Translations under genes and position numbers: made by a program | Shown here: positions 1-5,320 of the stretch, piece after piece | Position numbering within the stretch: position 1 is the first letter of the stretch | Layout: each line of letters begins with the position of its first letter | The notes under the pieces: model-generated | What the model was told of the DNA's origin: nothing | The model's database searches: none | The model's input: only the letters and a program-made list of their open reading frames with translations | Source of the DNA: Bacteroidota bacterium | GTDB lineage: Bacteria; Bacteroidota; Ignavibacteria; Ignavibacteriales; Ignavibacteriaceae | Direction: 5' to 3' | Length of the DNA stretch: 5,475 bases | NCBI GenBank assembly: GCA_023453665.1 | Contig: JAEXTA010000008.1 | Coordinates: 1-5,475, forward strand

Positions 1-1
1 T

Positions 2-169
2 GTGAAAGGCATTGCTCTTATTACAACGGGTGGTGCTTTAAGTGTAGGAGATAAAATAGAATCTGACGGTGATGGCAAAGCAATCGAAGCAACAGCAGGT
101 GAAGTAAATGGATTTGCCTTGGATGCCTCATCCGGCGCCGATGAACTAATCCGTGTCTTACTTGTATAA
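2..169 (+). CDS. C-terminal fragment of phage head-decoration (DUF2190-like cement) protein
   Basis: This is the last 55 codons of a gene that begins before the window; the frame is open from base 2 to a TAA at 167-169. The peptide alternates a Gly-rich turn (GGALSVGDKI), an SDGDGKA segment, a GEVNGFALDASSGADEL stretch and a closing IRVLLV. This order (G-x-a-l-x-x-G-D, S-D-x-D-G-K-A, G-x-A-L, then L-I-R-V-L-L) is what I know from the C-terminus of phage capsid cement proteins of the DUF2190 type, which trimerise on the outside of the head. The family call is from pattern memory, not a search. No other head or tail gene is visible, so it may belong to a prophage extending leftwards or to a remnant. 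A beta-roll repeat in another structural protein would be the alternative. Confidence 0.6.
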   Translation: MKGIALITTGGALSVGDKIESDGDGKAIEATAGEVNGFALDASSGADELIRVLLV

Positions 170-178
170 AATCGTGTT

Positions 179-207
179 TGTCATACTGAGCCTGTCGAAG
201 TATGACA
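179..207. repeat. REP-like hairpin, copy 1 (TGTCATACT arm)
   Basis: A perfect 9-bp inverted repeat: TGTCATACT at 179-187 pairs with AGTATGACA at 199-207 around an 11-base loop. The loop and right arm carry the CTTCGACAGGCTCAG core (read on the minus strand), which I recognise as a motif often scattered between genes in Bacteroidota-like and other genomes. It starts 9 bases after the stop of the phage-like gene. It could double as a weak transcription stop, but no T-run follows on either strand. Confidence 0.7.
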
Positions 208-225
208 TTCAATAATTCATAACAA

Positions 226-285
226 TGTCATCCTGAAAAATGTCATTCCGAACTCGTTTCGGAATCTGTACTTATTTCGGGATCC
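226..285. repeat. REP-like nested hairpin, copies 2 and 3 (TGTCAT motif)
   Basis: Two further TGTCAT motifs start at 226 and 241. An inner perfect 8-bp stem pairs 245-252 (ATTCCGAA) with 258-265 (TTCGGAAT) around a 5-base loop. An outer 9-bp stem with one G-U pair joins 230-238 to 275-283. Together they make a two-tier cruciform. On the minus strand this sequence gives a NEFGMT-type translation, which is an artefact of the repeat rather than a gene. Confidence 0.65.
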
Positions 286-301
286 AAACAACAATGTAAC
301 A

Positions 302-769
302 ATGAAACAATTAATCTTTTTTTTTCTCTTAATCATATTCTTATTCTCCACAGCCCTGTATTCCCAGAACACCGACAAGCACCCTACCTTCCTCAACTTC
401 AACCAGTCGAGTTACGAAGCTTATATGTCAACGCCCCAGGCATTCAGGTACTTTGAAGTCCCGGCACAAATACAAAAGGGATTTACAAGCGTTGCAGGTT
501 CTTCAGCGGATACGTTAAGCAGAAAAATATTCACAGGCTCAAACTCAGTCGATTCAGTTTTCTCCTTCTGGTATCAATTCAGCATTCTCACTGATGACAC
601 AATACAGATAAGCCATTCCGCTGCTTTTGGTTCCGCTGATATTATTATTGTATTGCCGTCCATTCCATTCACTTCAGTACGTTTAGATGCAACACAGGTG
701 AATAATCTTTACTACAAAGTTTACGGCACAGGAACACCTTCAACGATATGGAGTTTATTTGGTTACTGA
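302..769 (+). CDS. secreted beta-rich protein of unknown function
   Basis: A 155-residue protein I do not recognise. Residues 1-21 form a strong signal peptide (MKQ, then about 13 hydrophobic residues, then STALYS) with likely cleavage before Gln22, the usual arrangement in Bacteroidota-like secreted proteins. The mature part has no Cys. It is rich in Ser, Thr, Phe and Tyr and alternates short hydrophobic strands (VFSFWYQFSI, ADIIIVLP, NNLYYKVYG), suggesting a compact beta-sandwich. The closing part resembles small phage or surface structural domains, but I cannot name a family. The ATG at 302 has no Shine-Dalgarno; the upstream sequence is A-rich. The TGA at 767-769 shares one base with the ATG of the next gene, so the two are probably translated together. 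The position after a phage-like gene makes a virion or moron role possible, but the signal peptide argues for export by the host. Confidence 0.75.
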   Translation: MKQLIFFFLLIIFLFSTALYSQNTDKHPTFLNFNQSSYEAYMSTPQAFRYFEVPAQIQKGFTSVAGSSADTLSRKIFTGSNSVDSVFSFWYQFSILTDDTIQISHSAAFGSADIIIVLPSIPFTSVRLDATQVNNLYYKVYGTGTPSTIWSLFGY

Positions 770-1503
770 TGAAAATACTTATTATCATTTTTGCTTTTTC
801 ATTTCTAAGTCACTGTCAGGATTTCAGAAACTTCGGTTATCAGAAATACTTATCAGAAGCTCCGCCTTATCCTCCCGGTTGTCCCGTTGAACTTGTAGGT
901 GATATGTTTGCCTATGGTGCTGAAACAGGCGATGAATCTGAAATCAGTTTTATCTTCAACGATGTTACAGCCTCACAGGATGTTGCTTATTGCGGTGATT
1001 GGTCATTCAAATGTTTTGTGCCCACAGGTGGCTCTTACTATTCTGTTGGCAGTGATGGTTTTTCTGTTGACAGCATCTATGCAAGTATAGCTGTTTATGT
1101 ACCTTCTTCGGTTGGTTGGCTGCCAAATACATCCTATTATTTCTTTTCGATTGCAGACAACACTTATACTTTACTCGCTGATATTCAATTCAGTATTGAC
1201 GCAGCAGGGATATTCAAGAAATTCATTTACAGCACTCAAGGCACTTTCTCATTAGATGATTTCTTTATGTCCTATGATACCTGGTACCACTTTGAAATAT
1301 TTTTAAGAAGAGATTTAGGAAGCGGTTCTCACTGTATTATCTGGAAAGATGGAGAAGAAATTTATAATGCTGTAGGCACAGCCTCAGAAGAACTCCGCGA
1401 AACATTCTGGGGATTGGAACACAACCCCGGCGGAATTCCCTCATTCGATGCCTGGCTCTACATAGATCAGGTACAAGTCAGCACTCAAAGAATTGGAAAT
1501 TAA
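769..1503 (+). CDS. secreted LamG/concanavalin-like protein
   Basis: A 244-residue protein starting at ATG 769, which overlaps the TGA of the gene before it. An in-frame ATG at 748 would give a longer product, but it would put seven extra residues before a clean signal sequence (MKILIIIFAFSFLSHC), so 769 is preferred. The signal sequence ends in Cys16; the -1 His makes a lipoprotein box doubtful. The body fits a LamG/ConA-like beta-sandwich: a FAYGAETGDESE start near 47-58, a sGdwSFKC strand at 76-82, the DTWYHFEIFLRR strand at 170-181, WKDGEEIYN at 192-200, and a closing AWLYIDQVQVS strand at 228-238. Such domains bind sugars or proteins and are common in phage tail proteins and in surface adhesins. 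I see no catalytic residues. The fold assignment is from motif memory, and the ligand is unknown. Confidence 0.75.
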   Translation: MKILIIIFAFSFLSHCQDFRNFGYQKYLSEAPPYPPGCPVELVGDMFAYGAETGDESEISFIFNDVTASQDVAYCGDWSFKCFVPTGGSYYSVGSDGFSVDSIYASIAVYVPSSVGWLPNTSYYFFSIADNTYTLLADIQFSIDAAGIFKKFIYSTQGTFSLDDFFMSYDTWYHFEIFLRRDLGSGSHCIIWKDGEEIYNAVGTASEELRETFWGLEHNPGGIPSFDAWLYIDQVQVSTQRIGN

Positions 1504-1606
1504 TTTCTTAATCTTTCTCTTATTCTTACTCTCTGTTTCGTTCATGAACTGCGGCTCATTATTTTTATTTTTTAGTAGCACAGTAATTAACAATTATTTA
1601 TTTTAA
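1493..1606 (+). CDS. possible tiny lipoprotein or decayed signal-peptide stub
   Basis: A 37-residue frame starting at TTG 1493, overlapping the last codons of the LamG-like gene in another frame. It reads as a hydrophobic segment (INFLIFLLFLLSVSF) followed by MNCGS, much like a lipoprotein signal with Cys20, then a short hydrophobic tail to TAA 1604-1606. There is no good ribosome binding site and no normal mature domain. It could be a small lysis-type or anchoring lipoprotein, the surviving 5' end of a lost gene, or chance in T-rich sequence. Chance or decay is the safer reading. Confidence 0.22.
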   Translation: MEINFLIFLLFLLSVSFMNCGSLFLFFSSTVINNYLF

Positions 1607-1630
1607 CTTATCAAAAATTACGCGGCAGAT

Positions 1631-3511
1631 ATGAATACTAAAAAAAAATATTTCCTGTTATTTTTTGTTTTCATTGCTTATCAAACATTACTTCCCCAAT
1701 GGTCAACCGACCCAAATAATAACCTGATTGTTGGCTACGGCTTAGACCCCAAAATTTGCAGCGACAGCGCTGGCGGATGTTATATTACATATAATTATGG
1801 AACACTATCTTACCCGCAAAAACTTGCATTGGAGAGATTGGACAAGTACGGTTACAAACCCTGGGGAACATTGAAACAAATATTGGGAGAACTGCCAGAA
1901 CAATGGCAGGCAGAAATAATTGAAGATGGAGAAGGGGGTGTAATTGTAAGTTATCAGGATAATGAGTGGATACCGCCTGCTTATTTTAATTCTAAAGTAA
2001 GAGTACAAAAGGTTGATAGCAGCGGTAATTTTTTGTGGGGATTAACAGGAGTAAGGGTTACTATAGAAGAAACAAACCATGGACAAGAACCATTAGTAAG
2101 CGATGGAGAAGGTGGGTGTGTAATTGTTTGGCAGGATTATGATGGTGAGTACAGCATTAATCGAATTAATAAATGGGGAGAAAGAGTTTGGGGAGATTCT
2201 GGAAGGATATTAGGAACTAGCGCATATACTGGTTGGAGTATAATTAGAGCAGCAGATGGAAATTACTATGTGGAAACAGGCGAATATATTTATAGGATAA
2301 GACAAAATGGAGATATAGTAAGAAGGGATAGTATTACACTTGGCTACATAGTCGCCGATCCTGAAGGAGGGATAGTTTTAAGCGGTATAACGGGTAATAT
2401 AAACAATAGAATACTTGTAGCTCAAAGAAAAGACTCGCTTGGCAATAATCTCTGGCAGGAACCATATGTTGAAATTGCTGATAGTCTTTATTATTTAAAC
2501 CCAAGGTTGAGTATAAAGCAAAACAGCGATTACTTTTACTATGCCTGGACGGGAAAAAGAAACGGTATTGATAAAGTGGCCCAGTTTCAGGTATTGAGGT
2601 TGAATGGAAGCAAACTCTTTCCTGATGGGAGTATTCAAGTTGGAGTTCCACCGTTAAACGGTACGATTGTTCAACCTTTAGAAGAATACAGAACATCATT
2701 TGTCTATTATAGTTCTGATTTTTTACCTGATACATTATTGGCACAAGCTTATGATACACTGGGAAATAAATTATGGATAGAAAATGGAGTAGTAATAGCA
2801 CATCCTCCAATAGAATATCAATCATATACAACAGATGGGAGTGGTGGATTTATAATAGGTGGTGTAATAAATAATTTTACGGTTGTAGCACAGCAAATAA
2901 GTAGAAATGGCAATTTAGGTGAAGTGCTGCCAGTACCTGTAGAACTTGTGTCATTCACCGGAACTGTTAATGATAAAAAAATAACACTCAACTGGATTAC
3001 ATCAACAGAACTAAACAACTATGGATTTGAAATTGAAAGACTAAAAGATTACAAGATTGAAAAATCAAATGAATGGGAGAAGATAGGATTTGTCGAGGGA
3101 CACGGAACAACAACGGAAACTCAATCATACTCTTTCATCGATAGAGATGTATTAACAGGAAAAGTTAAATACAGACTAAAGCAAATTGACTTTGATGGTA
3201 GTTATGAATACTCAAATGAAATTGAAGTTAATACCGATATAGCACCAAAAGAATTTGTTCTTCATCAGAACTATCCTAATCCGTTCAATTCATCAACTAT
3301 AATTAAATATCAAATACCGGAAGAAGGGAGGGTAACGATAAATCTATACAATATTTTGGGTGAAAAAGTAAAAACATTGTTTCAGGGAGATCAAATCAAG
3401 GGCACTTACACCTTGGTAGTTCAATCAGATGAATTACCTTCCGGGCATTATTTTTATTCCTTGGAAAGTAGTTCAACTCGCATTATTAAGAAATTTACAA
3501 TCTTAAAATAA
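1631..3511 (+). CDS. T9SS-exported surface protein with propeller-like repeats and type A sorting domain
   Basis: A 626-residue secreted protein. Residues 1-23 are a signal peptide (MNTKKK, hydrophobic core, ending near LLPQ). Residues about 35-430 hold diverged repeats with DGEGG-x-x-V/I-x-x-x-QD turns (99-110, 158-169, with weaker copies at 242-249 and 401-409). Each is followed by an R/Q-x-D-x-x-G-x-x-L/V-W strand (126-136, 177-187, 265-275, 372-382), suggesting a beta-propeller. Residues 434-535 form an Ig/FN3-like domain (VELVSFTGTV, NWITSTELNNYGFEIER, YRLKQIDFDG). Residues 541-626 are the type IX secretion C-terminal domain, with HQNYPNPFN at 545-553, NILGEKV at 574-580, LPSGHYFY at 602-609 and a final KKFTILK. 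This tail directs outer-membrane passage and surface anchoring and is normally removed. The start is the first ATG before the signal peptide, and no Shine-Dalgarno precedes it. The substrate is unknown, and no enzyme motif is visible. Confidence 0.93.
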   Translation: MNTKKKYFLLFFVFIAYQTLLPQWSTDPNNNLIVGYGLDPKICSDSAGGCYITYNYGTLSYPQKLALERLDKYGYKPWGTLKQILGELPEQWQAEIIEDGEGGVIVSYQDNEWIPPAYFNSKVRVQKVDSSGNFLWGLTGVRVTIEETNHGQEPLVSDGEGGCVIVWQDYDGEYSINRINKWGERVWGDSGRILGTSAYTGWSIIRAADGNYYVETGEYIYRIRQNGDIVRRDSITLGYIVADPEGGIVLSGITGNINNRILVAQRKDSLGNNLWQEPYVEIADSLYYLNPRLSIKQNSDYFYYAWTGKRNGIDKVAQFQVLRLNGSKLFPDGSIQVGVPPLNGTIVQPLEEYRTSFVYYSSDFLPDTLLAQAYDTLGNKLWIENGVVIAHPPIEYQSYTTDGSGGFIIGGVINNFTVVAQQISRNGNLGEVLPVPVELVSFTGTVNDKKITLNWITSTELNNYGFEIERLKDYKIEKSNEWEKIGFVEGHGTTTETQSYSFIDRDVLTGKVKYRLKQIDFDGSYEYSNEIEVNTDIAPKEFVLHQNYPNPFNSSTIIKYQIPEEGRVTINLYNILGEKVKTLFQGDQIKGTYTLVVQSDELPSGHYFYSLESSSTRIIKKFTILK

Positions 3512-3514
3512 ACT

Positions 3515-3518
3515 GGAG
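3515..3518 (+). promoter_or_regulatory. ribosome binding site for the 40-residue frame
   Basis: GGAG lies five bases before ATG 3524 and four bases after the stop of the T9SS gene. It is the main reason to take the following short frame seriously. Confidence 0.5.
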
Positions 3519-3523
3519 TAAAT

Positions 3524-3646
3524 ATGCAAACGGGATTCATAATCAGAACTGTTCTGATCCTCGGACTACTATGTACATTTGAATTACTATCTGCACCGGG
3601 TCAGCACCCAACGAATCGGAAATTAATTTTGTGTTGTGATTTATAA
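3524..3646 (+). CDS. short signal-sequence ORF, possibly truncated gene
   Basis: A 40-residue frame with a proper GGAG site five bases upstream, 12 bases after the T9SS gene. The peptide has a short polar start (MQTGFIIR), a hydrophobic core (TVLILGLLCTFELLS) and a possible signal-peptidase site near LSA-P. A polar stretch follows (GQHPTNRKL), ending LILCCDL. No family is recognised. If the core is a cleaved signal, only about 15 residues remain, so the frame may be the intact 5' end of a secreted gene whose body was lost. From about 3598 another frame reads GSAPNESEINFVL before its own stop, compatible with an old frameshift but not proof. It could also be a genuine small membrane peptide. 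Confidence 0.42.
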   Translation: MQTGFIIRTVLILGLLCTFELLSAPGQHPTNRKLILCCDL

Positions 3647-3694
3647 AAAGTGTCTTTAGTTTTTATCAGTACTTAACTATTGTTATATAAAATT

Positions 3695-3699
3695 GAGGG
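3695..3699 (+). promoter_or_regulatory. ribosome binding site fixing the SIMPL gene start
   Basis: GAGGG seven bases before ATG 3707. It supports that start over the in-frame TTG at 3680, which would add nine polar residues before the signal peptide. Confidence 0.7.
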
Positions 3700-3706
3700 C
3701 ACTTCA

Positions 3707-4372
3707 ATGAAATCAATTCTTTTTTTCGTTCTTGTTCCGTTTATTTTATTTGCACAGGAATTCACGGAAAACACAATCAAGATTCAGGCTACTTCTACTC
3801 TTTATGTCCCGGCAGATCAAATTCTTATTATGGTTCAACTTTTTTGTGATAATAAACAACCAGCGGCTGCTCTAAATGATTTTTATGAATTGAAAAACAA
3901 GTTTTTGAATATAGTAAGTCAATATCAGCTTGCTGATTCATTAATTAATTATTCTGTATTGGCATTTTCACGTAACAACACTGTAAATGGTGTTGCCTTC
4001 CGTGCTGATCAAAACATTTCCATTCTTCTAAATCGCACTTCTGACTATGTAAAATTCCAAATTGATTTTTTTGAAAACGGATTCACATATTTTCACATAA
4101 GATACACATCAAGTGAATTACACAGTTACAAACAAGAGGGTTACAATAAAGCCTTCTCGCTTGCTAAAGAAGATGCTGATTATATTGCTAAATCAATGGG
4201 TAAAACTCTCGGGAACGTAATCTCTGTTTCCACAAAAGTAATTGACTATCCCGAGATTGATAATAGTTATACGAAAGGTGAAGTCTATAAATTTGGTACA
4301 GCTGAACTAATAACCCCTCCAAGGGTAAAGCTTGAAACTGTCATTGAAGTCTTATTTAGTACAAGTAAATAA
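3707..4372 (+). CDS. SIMPL domain (DUF541, YggE-like) secreted protein
   Basis: A 221-residue protein. Residues 1-16 are a short signal peptide (MKSILFFVLVPFILFA) with likely cleavage before Gln17. The remainder fits the SIMPL/DUF541 family to which E. coli YggE (246 residues) belongs. The first part has an IKIQATSTLYVPADQILIMV strand pair (24-43) and a helix with NDFYELKNKFLNIV (57-70). Then comes the diagnostic helix YNKAFSLAKEDADYIAKSMG (146-165), followed by KTLGNVISVSTK (166-177). A final strand closes with RVKLETVIEVLFS (206-218). Family members are periplasmic or outer-membrane associated beta/alpha proteins. YggE lowers oxidative stress and related proteins form ring assemblies, but the biochemical role is not settled. 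The start is fixed by the GAGGG site. It seems to be a single-gene unit. Confidence 0.85.
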   Translation: MKSILFFVLVPFILFAQEFTENTIKIQATSTLYVPADQILIMVQLFCDNKQPAAALNDFYELKNKFLNIVSQYQLADSLINYSVLAFSRNNTVNGVAFRADQNISILLNRTSDYVKFQIDFFENGFTYFHIRYTSSELHSYKQEGYNKAFSLAKEDADYIAKSMGKTLGNVISVSTKVIDYPEIDNSYTKGEVYKFGTAELITPPRVKLETVIEVLFSTSK

Positions 4373-4376
4373 TTAA

Positions 4377-4394
4377 AAGCAAAACCGGTTGCTT
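4377..4394 (+). terminator. weak candidate terminator after the SIMPL gene
   Basis: AAGCAA (4377-4382) pairs perfectly with TTGCTT (4389-4394) around the six-base loop AACCGG, starting four bases after the stop codon. Only a broken T-run (CTTGT) follows, so a stop signal is plausible from the position but not strong. Confidence 0.35.
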
Positions 4395-4457
4395 CTTGTA
4401 AACGTATTCTATCCTTTCCCTTTTATGGCAGTTACATTTGTGTTCTGTCAAAACCTT

Positions 4458-4524
4458 AGTAACAGTGACTCAAAAATAAACCTGTAAGTTTTAATAACAT
4501 TCGCTTCGCTTTCTGTTTGTTACT
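4458..4524. repeat. 67-bp imperfect inverted repeat
   Basis: AGTAACA at 4458-4464 pairs with TGTTACT at 4518-4524, extended inward by one G-U pair. The interior (4466-4516) contains TTCGCTTCGC and has little further pairing. It may be part of a dispersed element. A 7-bp match at this distance could also arise by chance. Confidence 0.35.
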
Positions 4525-4723
4525 CTCAGGCTTATTTTTTACATCCGTGCAGTTTAGGCAAACGCTCAGCCAAAATGCTGCGCCTTTTGAAATCGCTATT
4601 GCCCAAACTTTCTCTTCTCTTTTTCCAAACCAAAATGTTTTTGCCCCTTACATACAATTTGTTATAAGGCAGTCCCAACTTAACATTTGTAAATAGCTAC
4701 AGTTGTCATTCTAACCGTACCTG

Positions 4724-4781
4724 GTAAAGGCAAAAAGTAACACCAACCACTGCGTTCACCGGCATTCCTTTTCGCCTTTAC
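4724..4781. repeat. 58-bp palindromic element, attC-like in layout
   Basis: GTAAAGGCAAAAAG (4724-4737) pairs with CTTTTCGCCTTTAC (4768-4781) over 14 positions with a single A-C mismatch, around a 30-base spacer; a G-U pair extends it outward. Exactly eight bases outside each arm lie AAC (4713-4715) and GTT (4790-4792), and the latter begins GTTAAAC, which fits the integron R' box GTTRRRY. The partner TTCTAAC misses RYYYAAC at its first base. A long structured spacer or terminator-like hairpin is an equally good reading. Confidence 0.55.
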
Positions 4782-4876
4782 TTCTCTCAGTTAAACAAAA
4801 ACAAAGGAAATGGTTAAGGGTCAAAAACAGTTTTTTGTGGGCGTGGTGTGCCCGTATTGATTTATCAACTATATAA

Positions 4877-4882
4877 AAGGAG
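4877..4882 (+). promoter_or_regulatory. strong ribosome binding site of the zinc-protein gene
   Basis: AAGGAG lies five bases before ATG 4888 and eight before ATG 4891, so either ATG may be used. It rules out the in-frame GTG at 4882, which lies within the site itself. Confidence 0.75.
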
Positions 4883-4887
4883 TGATT

Positions 4888-5079
4888 ATGATGGAAGTGA
4901 AAGAAACAAAAAATCCAGTTGATGAGAAGGAAACACCTTCTCACAACTGCAAACAAAATTTGTTTGTTCTACAGGAAACTCACGATTTAAATGGTCGGCA
5001 TAATATCACAGTTGCACGGGTTTGGCAGTGTAAACTTTGCGGGAAAAAATTTGAATCTTATGATCCGAAGGGGTTATAA
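4888..5079 (+). CDS. small Cys/His zinc-ribbon-like protein
   Basis: A 63-residue protein (61 or 62 if ATG 4891 is used) with no signal peptide. Residues 1-18 are charged and probably disordered (VKETKNPVDEKETPS). The rest carries candidate metal ligands: His19 and Cys21 (HNC), His32 and His38 (THDLNGRH), and a C-x2-C pair at Cys48 and Cys51 (WQCKLCGKKFE). The WQCKLCGKKF knuckle followed by a short strand is typical of zinc ribbons or treble-clef fingers. The first half-site is a single Cys plus His, so the finger would be of mixed type. Function is unknown; nucleic-acid binding is a fair guess. The stop at 5077-5079 is one base from the start of the SymE-like gene, whose ribosome binding site lies inside this gene, so the two form an operon. 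Confidence 0.75.
   Translation: MMEVKETKNPVDEKETPSHNCKQNLFVLQETHDLNGRHNITVARVWQCKLCGKKFESYDPKGL
5068..5073 (+). promoter_or_regulatory. ribosome binding site fixing the SymE-like start
   Basis: AAGGGG lies seven bases before ATG 5081, inside the end of the upstream gene. It supports a 60-residue product over the 90-residue frame that would start at 4991 inside the neighbour. Confidence 0.75.
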
Positions 5080-5080
5080 T

Positions 5081-5263
5081 ATGAAAGTTTATGAATCATC
5101 AATCCTAAAAAACAGCGGGGACTTTAAAAAAGTCCCTGAGATTAAAATTAAAAATGTTAAGCTGCTTAATTCCGGTTTTGAAATTGGGAAGGAGTATCAG
5201 GTAATTTATGAAGCTGGTAAAATTATTCTGGTGTTAGTTGCTACTCATCAGGAAGTGAAGTAA
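5081..5263 (+). CDS. SymE-like small protein (AbrB-type fold)
   Basis: A 60-residue protein. Residues 18-53 follow the pattern of the SymE toxin family: VPEIKIKN (P-E-I-x-L/I-x), then LLNSGFEIGKEYQV (28-41; the L-x-x-x-GF-x-x-G-x-x-x-x-V core), then YEAGKIILVL (43-52; E-x-G-x-I/L-x-I/L). SymE of E. coli is an SOS-induced protein with an AbrB/MazE-like fold, reported to affect RNA or the nucleoid and held down by the cis antisense RNA SymR. Here the usual Trp of the GKWL segment is absent (NVKLL), and residues 1-17 are a variable lead-in. It may therefore be a divergent member or a DNA-binding AbrB-like protein. It is second in a two-gene unit after the zinc-ribbon-like gene. No clear LexA box is visible upstream. 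A minus-strand terminator lies within codons 9-20. Confidence 0.6.
   Translation: MKVYESSILKNSGDFKKVPEIKIKNVKLLNSGFEIGKEYQVIYEAGKIILVLVATHQEVK
5107..5138 (-). terminator. intrinsic terminator on the minus strand inside the SymE-like gene
   Basis: Positions 5116-5125 pair with 5129-5138 around the loop AAA: eight perfect pairs in the middle (GGGACTTT/AAAGTCCC), then a G-U and a C-G pair. On the minus strand the stem is followed by CTG and six T (5112 to 5107), which is standard for Rho-independent termination. On the plus strand no T-run follows. It would stop a transcript antisense to the SymE-like gene. The same bases also code for residues GDFKKVP, so part of the symmetry could be coding chance. 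Confidence 0.5.
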
Positions 5264-5320
5264 TTTCTGTATAAGGTTATGCAAATCAATAAATCACATA
5301 TTTCAACAAATAAAAAAATC

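Larger units (their letters stand above)
4395..4876. other. about 480 bases without a convincing gene
   Basis: No frame here has both a credible start and gene-like composition. The longest plus-strand open stretch (about 4471-4698) has no ATG and no ribosome binding site. The minus-strand frame at 4756-4956 is a shadow of the next gene. The stretch holds two long imperfect inverted repeats (4458-4524 and 4724-4781) and smaller ones, such as CAGC/GCTG at 4567-4580 nested in AGGC/GCCT at 4556-4585, and CCTTA/TAAGG at 4646-4669. A GGGC/GCCC stem lies at 4839-4853. It looks like dispersed palindromic or recombination-site DNA rather than a lost protein gene. Confidence 0.6.

Noticed and set aside
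217..402. Minus-strand 61-codon frame
   Set aside because: It is built from the REP-like hairpins (NEFGMT-type translation) and the antisense of the signal peptide of the gene at 302.
748..768. Upstream ATG 748 as the start of the LamG-like gene
   Set aside because: It adds seven residues before a good signal peptide. The overlapping TGATG at 767-771 is a more usual coupled start.
2334..2831. Minus-strand 165-codon frame within the T9SS protein gene
   Set aside because: The plus-strand frame there is part of a well-supported 626-residue protein. The minus frame has no domain-like pattern and no ribosome binding site.
3643..3666. ATAAAAA/TTTTTAT inverted repeat after the 40-codon frame
   Set aside because: The stem is purely A-T and overlaps the stop codon, with no GC-rich part, so it is not a credible terminator.
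4678..4684. ACTTAAC as an alternative left box for an attC site
   Set aside because: It fits RYYYAAC, but it lies 39 bases outside the left stem arm while the right box lies only 8 bases outside the right arm. The asymmetry makes it unlikely.
4471..4698. Plus-strand open stretch that begins like a signal peptide (FAFCLLLSGLFF)
   Set aside because: It has no ATG and no ribosome binding site, and it covers inverted-repeat DNA. The hydrophobic look is expected from T-rich sequence.
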